In this document: in pieces, positions 54,330-64,000 of the stretch
How positions within the stretch are numbered: the first letter of the stretch is position 1
Layout: each line of letters starts with the position of its first letter
Source: Liolophura sinensis
Lineage: Eukaryota > Mollusca > Polyplacophora > Chitonida > Chitonidae
Assembly: GCF_032854445.1 (NCBI RefSeq)
Contig: NC_088298.1
Span: 11,893,504-11,957,503, forward strand
Length of the DNA stretch: 64,000 bases
Direction of reading: 5' to 3'
Program-made: the position numbers and the translations under genes
The notes under the pieces: model-generated
What the model was told of the DNA's origin: nothing
What the model saw: the letters and a program-made list of their open reading frames with translations, nothing else
The model's database searches: none

Positions 54330-55890
54330 AAAAAATTCCAGACCGGCTTCTATGGGAGACTTGTTTAGGTGTCCATCCTGGAGGACAGTTCAATTGTGAG
54401 AAAGAAAAAATGTTGCAAATTTCTCTGGTTTTCAAGGAGTAAGTGTCGTTGCTGGGAATGCCGTTATGACATCCAGCTAAAATTATTGGTCGGTGAGTAA
54501 TGCGCTTTAAACCATTCGGTTTCTCGTCACAAATTACGTCCGATCAACCTATTTCTAACCACAATCTTTGGGCCAAGCCCATTTAACTGACGTAGCAATT
54601 CTCTTACTTCTAAGTCGAAGACAAACCCCTTTTTTGTACATGAACTACTACACCAAAGGTGTCGAAAAAATACAAATTTTTTAGGTTTCAAAGGAGTAAT
54701 GACCGTTGCTGAGCACATAATCATGGCGTCAACCATGTTTTAATCGACTCTGCAACTAAGACCGGTTATTTCTATATTAAACTTTTGGCCATAAGTAATG
54801 TGCCGATCGGTAGCAAAGAACATGTGAAATCCATGAGACGAGCCAATTTGACTGACCCAGCAATTGTGCTATTTCTATGTCAAAGACAATCCCAATGGCT
54901 CTATATACCGGTATTATCTTGCTACAGCATTTGCTTATAAAAGAATAAAAAGCAATTGATACCGTCCGTATTGAACAAACGCGTTTTAACACTCATCCAC
55001 ATAAATGCGGAATGAGGCCAACAATCGGCAGGTGTCGAAACAATTACAAATTTCTTTGGTTTGTACGGAGTAAGGACTGTTGCTGGGAACTCCATTATGA
55101 CGCCAATCATGATTTTATAGGCGCTACAGCTTCCAGTATTAGTTGCAGAGCAATGCGGTTTGTACCATCACAAATGATGTCGTGTCAGCCTCTTTCCAAC
55201 TGCATTTGAACAATTTTACCATTTTCGAAGTTTTCTCTGATCACTTTGCTGACTTACGTCACCTAATATGTAGTTGTATACCAACGCGAGTGGTTATTTC
55301 TATATTAAAATTTCGGCTCTAAGTAATGTGCCGATCAATAGCCAAGATCATTTTAAATCTTTGGACAAAGCCCATTTGACTGACCTAGTAGCTTATCTTG
55401 CCACAGGGAATTATCTTGCCACATAATGTAGTTAATAACGTCCGTTCAAAACAAAAATAAACTTTAATACTGACCCACATAAATAAAGTACCAAAAGGAT
55501 ACGTAACAAGGCTAGCAATCGACAGATGTTGAAAAACTTGCAAATTTCTGTGGTTTTCAAGGTGTAAAGTCCGTTGCTTGGCACGCCATTATGACGTCAG
55601 CCAGGATTTAAACGCCGTTAGATGTAAAGCTATTGGTCGCAGAGAAATGTTGTTTGCACCATTCGATTTCTTGCCGCGATTGCGTCGGATCAACTTTTTT
55701 CCAACTGCATTTGAACAGTTTTACCATTTTTGAACTTTTGCCTTATCACTTTGCTGATTGATATTAGCTAAAACGCAATGTGTACCAGTGTGAATAAAGT
55801 TTGTGCTGTGCGGAACCTTAGATCATGTCAAATCTTTGGACAAAACCTATTTGACTGATCCAGCAATGTGTTACTTCCAGATCAAATATG
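54330..55890. repeat. 0.4-0.5 kb tandem satellite, copy 2
   Basis: Units begin near 54412, 54668, 55040 and 55540 with AAATTTCTNTGGTTTTCAAGG and carry TTATGACGTCAxC and CTGACCCAGCAATT. More diverged from copy 1 than the non-satellite parts of the duplication. Confidence 0.8.
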
Positions 55891-56575
55891 ATACTGTTAC
55901 ATCGTGTCAGGTAATAAAAATGCCCGTGTCATGCAATATCACCGGGTAACGTAATAAAATTTACCCTGTCACCCAGTCCCCGAGTTATGTAATAAAAATT
56001 TCCGTGTTATGCAATTATTAATTTTCAAACGAGTTATGTAATACAAAATAAATACTTGTTATGTAATAGCTCTGATCTCTGTGGCTAAACTGGTCACCAA
56101 GCTCTGCTCAAAGTCAATTGTAGCGTCCAAAGGCATTATGAACATTAATCCAGCTCTTTGTGGGCTTGACGACGAGAGTGACAAGCATATCGGACGAGAA
56201 GTTGCGAGGATCGTCCCCGTCTGCACACTTTCAGACAGTAGAGAAATGAAACAGCAGCTCTCCTGGCTGTGAAGAACTGTGTTGTGTATAACCCATCATT
56301 CCTTCACCCCAGGGATTTCAGAGGCTGACTCTAGCATGTTTCTCTCATATTTCACCGTCTAAAAGCTATTTGCGGTTCTTTTTGAAACGACTCGCAGATG
56401 TAGGCTAAACTTTCCGTCGTCATTTTGTTGGCCAGTCATGTGACGTTGCTTGGTAACAATAGAACTTCTTCCAACAATTTCATTGGCCGAGAGAATCTCA
56501 GTCATAAAAAGAACCTGCGGTGTTTTCTTCTGCAAAACCATCGACTATCATTCTCACAGTTTGGAATGAAAGAAA
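55891..56575. other. Intergenic, no gene recognised
   Basis: Starts with short repeats of GTTATGTAATAAAAATTTCC type (55905-56070). A 63-codon frame at 56081-56272 has no recognisable family. Confidence 0.45.
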
Positions 56576-56803
56576 ATTATTTAATTGGCGTTTCACGAAC
56601 ATTTCACTATACGACGACGACCATTATTATGTTGGAGAAAAATGGGAGCCCCACGTGGGAAGGTCTGCAGGCAAACCTACGGATGGTCGTGAGTTTTTCC
56701 CGGGATCTGCCCGGTTTCCTCCCTCCATAATGCTGGCCGCCATCGTATAGGTGACATATTCTTTTGTACGACGTAAAACACCAATCAAATAAAGAAATAA
56801 ATA
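56576..56803. mobile_element. Inverted SINE pair
   Basis: The left piece (56576-56640) is the SINE 3' end in minus orientation (TTAATTGGCGTTTCACGAAC, ACTATACGACG). The right piece (56650-56803) is the SINE body and 3' end in plus orientation with GTAAAACACCAATCAAATAA. Together they form a foldback of about 65-bp arms. Confidence 0.8.
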
Positions 56804-57385
56804 TCTGCAGCAGATAAAAGCATGCTGACACAAAACTGCCTCGTCCAATTTATCCAACAAACTGATTTACTGATTAAACCGTGTAAGGTTTTTACCTGAA
56901 TAATTGTACTTTATTTAAAAGTAACGCATGATCTTTTTCTAAACATCGGATACATCATGCTTGTGAACGTCAACTATCGATGGATCTGTAAATAACAAAT
57001 GACGTCATTTTCAAACTTTCCGACATTTTCCCCTTTCTCCAATGAAATAAGAATATTTATTGATTTTGCTCTTGCTGCCGGAATTCATGTTTGCACATCT
57101 TACACTTTGTTATCAACTGCCGATAATACAACCATAACGGACTGACGACTAGGCTTCCTCAGTACAGGTGTATCTAAGGATTGATTGTATTGTTTATGAG
57201 GATAGAGTGGGAAGGTCTTGCGGCAACCAGCGTGCGAGATAAGGGCGTTGAACGTCGGAGATTTTGTGTTAAACAGACCTGCTTAGGAGCTTTCTACAAT
57301 CTTAGATGAGATTTATAACAGGTACAATGACCCGGAACATTCTCTATGGTCTTTCATGTTTATAACAAATACAATGGCTCGGGAC
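56804..57385. other. Intergenic, no gene recognised
   Basis: A small SINE-like scrap (GGGAAGGTCTTGCGGCAACC) at about 57210; otherwise unremarkable. Confidence 0.45.
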
Positions 57386-58450
57386 ATTCGCTATGGTCTT
57401 CGATCAATATTTATAACAAATACAGTGGCCCAGGATATTTGCTATGGTCTATATTTATAACAAATGCATGTACATAGGCCTACGAGACTTTATAACACCT
57501 TCGATGTTTGTAACAAATATACATACATTGGCCTGGGACATTTTCTGTGGTCTTGGATGTTTGTAACAAATAAACATACATTGTCCTGGGACATTTTCTG
57601 TGGTCTTCGATGTTTGTAACAAATATACATACATTGGCCTGGGACATTTTCTGTGGTCTTCGATGTTTGTAACAAATATACATACATTGGCCTGGGACAT
57701 TTTCTGTGGTCTTCGATGTTTGTAACAAATAAACATACATTGTCCTGGGACATTTTCTGTGGTCTTGGATGTTTGTAACAAATAAACATACATTGGCCTG
57801 GGACATTTTCTGTGGTCTTCGATGTTTGTAACAAATAAACATACATTGTCCTGGGACATTTTCTGTGGTCTTCGATGTTTGTAACAAATAAACATACAGT
57901 GACCTGGGACATTTTCTGTGGTCTTGGATGTTTGTAACAAATAAACATACACTGTCCTGGGACATTTTCTGTGGTCTTCGATGTTTGTAACAAATAAACA
58001 TACATTGGCCTGGGACATTTTCTGTGGTCTTCGATGTTTGTAACAAATAAACATACATTGTCCTGGGACATTTTCTGTGATCTTCGATGTTTGTAACAAA
58101 TAAACATACACTGTCCTGGGACATTTTCTGTGGTCTTCGATGTTTGTAACAAATAAACATACACTGTCCTGGGACATTTTCTGTGGTCTTCGATGTTTGT
58201 AACAAATAAACATACAGTGACCTGGGACATTTTCTGTGGTCTTGGATGTTTGTAACAAATAAACATACAGTGACCTGGGACATTTTCTGTGGTCTTGGAT
58301 GTTTGTAACAAATAAACATACATTGTCCTGGGACATTTTCTGTGGTCTTCGATGTTTATAACATATCCACGTACATTGGTGGGCGACATTTTTTATGGTC
58401 GTTGATGTGTGTAACAAATACATGTACGTTGGCCTGCATTTATAGTATAA
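57386..58450. repeat. 53-bp minisatellite, about 19 copies
   Basis: The unit is GGACATTTTCTGTGGTCTTC + GATGTTTGTAACAAATAAAC + ATACATTGTCCTG (53 bp). Variants differ at a few fixed sites (TCGATG/TTGGATG, ATTGTCC/ATTGGCC/CAGTGACC). Flanking units at both edges are degenerate. Because 53 is not a multiple of 3 and the unit has no minus-strand stop, three overlapping minus-strand frames of 279-337 codons appear; they are by-products. Confidence 0.95.
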
Positions 58451-59077
58451 CATTTTGGCTGGGGACAATTTAATACACGATTTTCATTGAAATTTAAACC
58501 AAATACACTGATTCGCGACATCTGCTGTGGTCCCAGTCATAGCTGTGGGCTTGTAATTTGTCGCAAACTGATTTGTTAGAATGAGATCTTCATCATGAGT
58601 GCGTCTTGTTCTTGTTATTGTCGTATTCCTACATGTACCGCACCCAGTGAGCTTCACTAATCTTCGTCTGAGTCATCTGAAAAACAAATTTGAAGTAAAA
58701 ACAAAACCCCAAATCCATACATATATGCTCAGGTTCACTACAAACAAGTATGATTTGAGACGAATGGATATGAGTGATTAAATGATATAATGTACATCTT
58801 AACATATCCATTGAAAATTAAATGATTTTATAAATACATGGCAGATCATAGAAAAGCACCCCATATAGACCTACACGCCTTTTGAAAGACGATAGTAATA
58901 GATTCAGAGTACTCACATATATATTTACAGGTAGAATTGCAAACAAAAATTACACTGACTTATTTGTTTTGTTCTAAAGCTGCCAAAGTAGCAATAAACG
59001 TTTATAGGTAAGCTGAAAGTTTCTTAGCACACTTTAATCTCACATTTTGATATAAACAGAATTGTTATTTTGTTTAC
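58451..59077. other. Region downstream of Cys-rich exon A
   Basis: No further exon recognised on the minus strand; the next exon or 3' UTR of the gene may lie here or before the window's 57-kb minisatellite. Confidence 0.4.
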
Positions 59078-59326
59078 CACTCTCGTCGTCGTCATCATCC
59101 AGGTCGCACACTTTAACACATGAGGTCACTTCAGCTGTACAGTACAGTCCGATGCCTTGAAATGTCCGCTCCAGTGAGTCGGAAATCGTACACGTGCCTT
59201 TGCCGAAAAACGTGGAAGGCCCGACGGATACAATTCTACCGGGAACATCGGGGCGGCAAGGGTCCAGGAAAGCGTCGGAGCAAGCGACTTCCAAAGTGAC
59301 GGCCGCCTCTCCTTCGTGGCATTGTG
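59078..59326 (-). CDS. Cys-rich repeat domain exon A (phase 1-1)
   Basis: A minus-strand exon of 249 bp between acceptor TTTCCTATAG|CAC and donor GAGAGTG|GTAAAC, both phase 1. It encodes about 83 residues: QCHEGEAAVTLEVACSDAFL, PGRIVSVGPSTFF, CTISDSLERTFQGIGLYC and AEVTSCVKVC, ending in an acidic run LDDDDDES. It shares six Cys positions and the core GR[IV]xSVG...C[TS]ISDSLxxTFxG with exon B 2.4 kb upstream. Phase 1-1 Cys-rich modules are typical of extracellular mosaic proteins. I do not recognise the domain. The rest of the gene lies outside or was not found. Confidence 0.6.
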
Positions 59327-59479
59327 CTATAGGAAATAATAAATTCATCGATTCGCGTCAGCGATGACTACTTAAAGATGTACACTCTAAATACTAATTT
59401 GTATTGACAGCATACTACGTTTCCCAAGTGATGCTGGAATAGACTAGCTAGATAACTAGAGTGTTTTTAACCCCTCTGA

Positions 59480-60966
59480 TCGCCCCGCACCCCACTTGAC
59501 AGTAAATCACCCGGCGTGACAGTAATTCACCCCGCTTGACAGTAAATCACACCGCTTAGCAGTAAATCACCCTCCTTGACAGCAGTTCACCAAGCTTAAC
59601 TGTAATTGACCACCCTTTACTGTTAGTCGGTCCGATTAACAGTAATTCACCACCCTTAACTGTAAGTCGCCCCGATTAACAGTAATTCACCACCCTTAAC
59701 TGTAAGTCGCCCCGATTAACAGTAATTCACCACCCTTAACTGTAAGTCGCCCCGATTAACAGTAATTCACCACCCTTAACTGTAAGTCGCTCCGATTAAC
59801 AGTAATTCACAACCCTTAACTGTAAGTTGCCCCGATTAACAGTAATTCACCACCCTTAACTGTAAGTCGCCTCAATTAACAGTAATTCACCACCCTTAAC
59901 TGTAAGTCGCCCCGATTAACAGTAATTCACCACCCTTAACTGTAAGTCGCCCTGATTAACAGTAATTCACCACCCTTAACTGTAAGTCGCTCCGATTAAC
60001 AGTAATTCACCACCCTTAATTGTAAGTCGCTCCGATTAACAGTAATTCACCACCCTTAAATGTAAGTCGCCCCGATTAACAGTAATTCACCACCCTTAAC
60101 TGTAAGTCGCTCCGATTAACAGTAATTCACCACCCTTAACTGTAAGTCGCCCCGATTAACAGTAATTCACAACCCTTAACTGTAAGTTGCCCCGATTAAC
60201 AGTAATTCACCACCCTTAACTGTAAGTCGCCTCAATTAACAGTAATTCACCACCCTTAACTGTAAGTCGCCCCGATTAACAGTAATTCACCACCCTTAAC
60301 TGTAAGTCGCCCCGATTAACAGTAATTCACAACCCTTAACTGTAAGTCGCTCCGATTAACAGTAATTCACCACCCTTAATTGTAAGTCGCTCCGATTAAC
60401 AGTATTTCACCACCCTTAACTGTAAGTCGCTCCGATTAATAGTAATTCACCACCCTAACTGTAAGTCGCTCCGATTAACAGTAATTCACCACCCCTAACT
60501 GTAAGTCGCTCCGATTAACAGTAATTCACCACCCTTAACTGTAAGTCGCTTCAATTAACAGTAATTCACCACCCTTAACGGTAAGTCGCCCCGATTAACA
60601 GTAATTCACCACCGTTAACTGTAAGTCGGTCCGATTAATAGTAATTCACCACCCTTAACTGTAAGTCGCTCCGATTAACAGTAATTCACCACCCCTAACT
60701 GTAAGTCGACCCGATTAACAGTAATTCACCACCCTTAACTGTAAGTCGCCCTGATTAACAGTAATTCACCACCCTTAACTGTAAGTCGCCCCGATTAATA
60801 GTAATTCACCACCCCTAACTGTAAGTCGCTCCGATTAACAGTAATTCACCACCCCTAACTGTAAGTCGCTCCGATTAACAGTAATTCACCACCCTTAACT
60901 GTAAGTCGCTTCAATTAACAGTAATTCACCACCCTAAACTGTAAGTCGCCCCGATTAACAGAAATT
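59480..60966. repeat. 40-bp minisatellite (dimer of 20-bp monomers), intronic
   Basis: The unit is AGTAATTCACCACCCTTAAC + TGTAAGTCGCCCCGATTAAC, about 33 copies with scattered substitutions and occasional 1-bp indels. The two 20-mers are themselves related (xGTAAxTCxCCxCCxxTTAAC). The left edge (59500-59640) has simpler 20-bp units such as TTGACAGTAAATCACCCGGC. It lies in the intron between the two Cys-rich exons. Confidence 0.95.
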
Positions 60967-61757
60967 CACCTATAACTTAAGGTAATTATTCACCAACTAA
61001 TCATCGTAATTTCTGTATATTATAGACCTTCAGTTCAGACATCAGAGTTTGATCAATTGATGGAAAATTCCAAGAAATTATAGCTGATTTACTGTACTCA
61101 TCGCTTACACAATGCTGACAATACCTATAAAAGCACTATAAAATAACAAAATAACATATTTATCTGCTTTCATGCACTCTTTTGAATGTTATATTGCCAC
61201 TTCTCACGAGTTAAAATGACAGAGCAGGTTAATTAAATGTAGTACCGGAAAGAACAGCTAGAAATGTCAGTTTGACATAAAATCGTGGTTAGTTAAACTT
61301 CTAACTCTTTAGAAAGGGTTAACATAACAGCATATGTTTTCGTTCCTCGACCACAGAAAAACTGCTAGATCTAACACCATGAAACAGGCTATGGCAAACG
61401 ATCTATGTACGCTAATCAATTCAAATTTTCGGTATTTACTAAGAATATGTCAAATTATAGCCTTTCAGGAAATATATGACTTGCACCTGTATTATTTATA
61501 GTATTAAACTGATTCTACAGTTTACAATAAAAAAAAATCTTTAAAAAGTTATAAAGCCACGGGCTTTTATCAGCGGTTTCGAACGATAACACGTACAAGG
61601 ACGAAACTGATATTTTATGAAGGATTCATGTTATTATTTGGGTTACTCTAAAATTCAGTTGGATTTGTTCTGAACAGATTTTTGCCAAAACTTGCTGGTA
61701 TAGTCCCTTTGAAGAGTATACATATATCAATCTTTTTTGAGAGTGTATATAACTTAC
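60967..61757. other. Intron between Cys-rich exons B and A, unique part
   Basis: AT-rich, no repeats or exons recognised; its minus-strand start is the donor CC|GTAAGTTATATA. Confidence 0.5.
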
Positions 61758-62003
61758 GGAATTGGAAGTCGAGTGGAACGCATGTCTTCACCCTAGCTCT
61801 ACACAGCAACGCCAAGCCATTGAATGTCGGGACCAGAGAGTCGGAGATACTGCAGCTTGAGAAAACGAGCGGGAACGACCTCGGATTGCCGACGGAGATG
61901 ACCCGACCGTCCACAGCGGGAAGGCATCTGGCACCACCCAGAGGATTGATACGTAAACAGAAAATCTCCAGATTTACCAGCAACTCACGACGACCACATT
62001 GAG
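61758..62003 (-). CDS. Cys-rich repeat domain exon B (phase 1-1)
   Basis: A minus-strand exon of 246 bp between acceptor CATTTTATAG|CTC and donor CAATTCC|GTAAGT, phase 1 on both sides. It encodes QCGRRELLVNLEIFCLRINP, DGRVISVGNPRSF, CSISDSLVPTFNGLALLC and ARVKTCVPLDFQF. Cys at about residues 2, 15, 26, 50, 67 and 74 match those of exon A. It joins exon A in frame, so the transcript would carry tandem domains. No signal peptide or other domain is visible in the window; the 5' exons must lie beyond 64 kb. No known family is recognised. Confidence 0.62.
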
Positions 62004-62099
62004 CTATAAAATGTAATCAAGCCAACATCCAGTTAGTAAATAATTCTGCAGGAAACAGGTGTATCTTTTGAATGAACAAGTGGATTGAACAATATCTGT

Positions 62100-63890
62100 A
62101 AGGCATGTGTCAGGCATATAGTACTTATCCCCTTTACTTTCATATCCTCTGTAAGGCATACTAAGTGACCATCTACATGTTATAGTACTCATCCTCGGTA
62201 CTTCATATCCTCTGTAAGGCATACTTAATGACCATCCTCAGGTTATGGTACTCATCCCCGATACTTCATATCCTCTCTAAGGCATACTTTATGACCATCT
62301 TCAGGTTATGGTACTCATGCCCGATACCTCATTTCCTCTCTAAGGCATACTTTATGACCATCTACTGTTATGGTACTCATCCCATATACTTCATATCCTC
62401 TGTTATGCATACTTAGTGACCTTCTACAGGTTGTGATACGCATCCCCGATACTTCATATCCTCTCTAAGGCATACTTAATGTTATGGTACTCATCCCCTA
62501 TTATTTATATCCTCTGTAAGGCATACTTAATGTTATGGTACTTATCCCGATACTTCATATCCTCTTTAAGGCATACTTAATGACCATTTACAGGTTATGG
62601 TATTCATCCCCTATCCTTCATATCCCCTGTAAGTCATACTTAATGTTATGGTACTCATCCTCGATACTTCATATCCTCTGTAAGGCATACTTAATGACCA
62701 TTCACAGGTTATGGTACTCATCCCCTATCCTTCATATCCTCTGTAAGGCATACTTAATGTTATGGTACTCATCCTCGATACTTCATATCCTCTTTAAGGC
62801 ATACTTAATGACCATTTACAGGTTATGGTATTCATCCCCTATCCTTCATATCCCCTGTAAGTCATACTTAATGTTATGGTACTCATCCCCGATACTTCAT
62901 ATCCTCTGTAAGGCATACTTAATGACCATTCACAGGTTATGGTACTCATCCCCTATCCTTCATATCCTCTGTAAGGCATACTTAATGTTATGGTACTCAT
63001 CCTCGATACTTCATATCCTCTGTTATGCATACTTAGTGACCTTCTACAGGTTGTGATACGCATCCCCGATACTTCATATCCTCTGTAAGGCATACTTAAT
63101 GTTATGGTACTCATCCTCGATACTTCATATCCTCTTTAAGGCATACTTAATGACCATTTACAGGTTATGGTATTCATCCCCTATCCTTCATATCCCCTGT
63201 AAGTCATACTTAATGTTATAGTACTCATCCCCGATACTTCATATCCTCTGTAAGGCATACTTAATGACCATCTACAGGTTATGGTACTCATCCCCTATCC
63301 TTCATATCCTCTGTAAGGCATACTTAATGTTATGGTACTCATCCCCGATACTTCATATCCTCTGTAAGGCATACTTAATGACCATTTACAGGTTATGGTA
63401 CTCATCCCCTATCATTCATATCCTCTGTAAGGCATACTTAATGTTATGGTACTCATCCTCGATACTTCATATCCTCTTTAAGGCATACTTAATGACCATT
63501 TACAGGTTATGGTATTCATCCCCTATCCTTCATATCCCCTGTAAGTCATACTTAATGTTATAGTACTCATCCCCGATACTTCATATCCTCTGTAAGGCAT
63601 ACTTAATGACCATTCACAGGTTATGGTACTCATCCCCTATCCTTCATATCCTCTGTAAGGCATACTTAATGTTATGGTACTCATCCCCGATACTTCATAT
63701 CCTCTGTAAGGCATACTTAATGACCATTTACAGGTTATGGTACTCATCCCCTATCATTCATATCCTCTGTAAGGCATACTTAATGTTATGGTACTCATCC
63801 CCGATACTTCATATCCTCTCTAAGGCATACTTAATGACCATCTACGGATTATGGTATTCATCGCCTATACATTATCTCTTGCGTAAAACA
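62100..63890. repeat. 114-bp higher-order minisatellite (63 + 51 bp), upstream intron
   Basis: Alternating units: a long one (TTAATGACCATTTACAGGTT, ATGGTACTCATCCCC, TATCCTTCATATCC, TCTGTAAGGCATAC; 63 bp) and a short one (TTAATGTTATGGTACTCATC, CCCGATACTTCATATCC, TCTGTAAGGCATAC; 51 bp). The short unit lacks the 12 bp GACCATTTACAG. Array edges carry only long or degenerate units. Because 63 and 51 are multiples of 3, plus-strand frames stay open (LWYSSPILHI...), an artefact. Confidence 0.95.
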
Positions 63891-64000
63891 TATTTTATAT
63901 ATTTAGTCATCTGAGGTTAATGGTATTGGATAATTTTTTTAGAATTTTTCATTACACGATAGATTTATGGTTTGGGGAAACCGAAGCGGCCGGCCTAAAC
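63891..64000. other. Window end, unique sequence
   Basis: Array degenerates into AT-rich sequence; nothing recognised. Confidence 0.5.

Larger units (their letters stand above)
43015..55570 (+). repeat. Segmental duplication, copy 2
   Basis: Direct-orientation counterpart of 820-16640. It lacks the 3.5-kb non-LTR insertion of copy 1, showing the empty site at 43923-43938. It carries three private insertions in the pentanucleotide array (non-LTR 44498-46099, solo LTR 46125-46852, SINE 46892-47164) and smaller deletions around 48865, 49030-49180 and 54018. Confidence 0.85.

Noticed and set aside
57455-58468. Three long overlapping frames suggesting a repetitive protein gene
   Set aside because: They are the same 53-bp minisatellite read in three phases, without start context, splice sites or non-repeat coding sequence; all frames being open is a property of the unit.
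59641-60940. Functional array of plus-strand splice donors (TGTAAGTCGC in each unit)
   Set aside because: Each 40-bp unit contains GTAAGT, but the host gene here is on the minus strand and no plus-strand exons are visible.
57386-60966. CRISPR-like array
   Set aside because: Repeats are head to tail without unique spacers, in a eukaryotic context with introns; simple minisatellites.
62535-63914. Hydrophobic repeat protein (LWYSSPILHILCKAYL units)
   Set aside because: By-product of a 63/51-bp minisatellite whose unit lengths are multiples of three; no supporting signals.

Overview
The window looks like nuclear DNA of a lophotrochozoan invertebrate, most likely a mollusc or brachiopod. It is intron-containing and repeat-dense. 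It holds many copies of a tRNA-headed SINE whose 3' end reads GTATAAGTGAAATATTC...(AATA)n, RNase H-bearing non-LTR retrotransposons, solo LTRs, minisatellites and decayed Polinton/Maverick elements. Only two loci look like host genes; almost everything else is mobile or satellite DNA. No rRNA, true tRNA gene, CRISPR array or bacterial operon is visible.

Layout. 1-1316: 3' part of a decayed Polinton (capsid, protease start). 1317-8700: pentanucleotide and satellite DNA, a 5'-truncated non-LTR element with a 15-bp target-site duplication (TSD) and an intact RT-RNase H frame, a repeated ~0.5 kb module, and Polinton subterminal repeats. 8700-11455: a second, broken non-LTR element. 11.5-16.6 kb: minisatellite, SINE and a ~0.4-0.5 kb satellite. 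16.6-21.0 kb: mostly unrecognised, with a CpG-rich foldback repeat. 21.04-24.47 kb: an element with ~480-bp terminal inverted repeats (TIRs), its left arm split by a solo LTR. 24.48-31.5 kb: Polinton X (DNA polymerase B on +; integrase, small proteins, capsid and protease on -). 32.1-36.7 kb: a three-exon WSCD-like sulfotransferase gene. 38.3-43.5 kb: Polinton Y on + (integrase, ATPase, small conserved protein, minor and major capsid, protease start). 43.0-55.6 kb: a second copy of about 0.8-16.6 kb with its own new insertions. 56-64 kb: a minus-strand gene with two homologous Cys-rich phase-1 exons embedded in three different minisatellites.

The strongest structural facts are (a) the ~12-16 kb direct duplication, whose copies serve as each other's empty-site controls, and (b) two Polinton derivatives lying head to head around the sulfotransferase gene. 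All Polinton genes seen are broken by deletions, stops and frameshifts, so none should be functional here. Their shared subterminal blocks carry arrays of CCAAT-like, E2F-like (TTTTGGCGCGAAA) and CRE (TGACGTCA) motifs, which may be the most biologically suggestive signal in the window. The duplication could also be an assembly artefact (two haplotypes placed in tandem).
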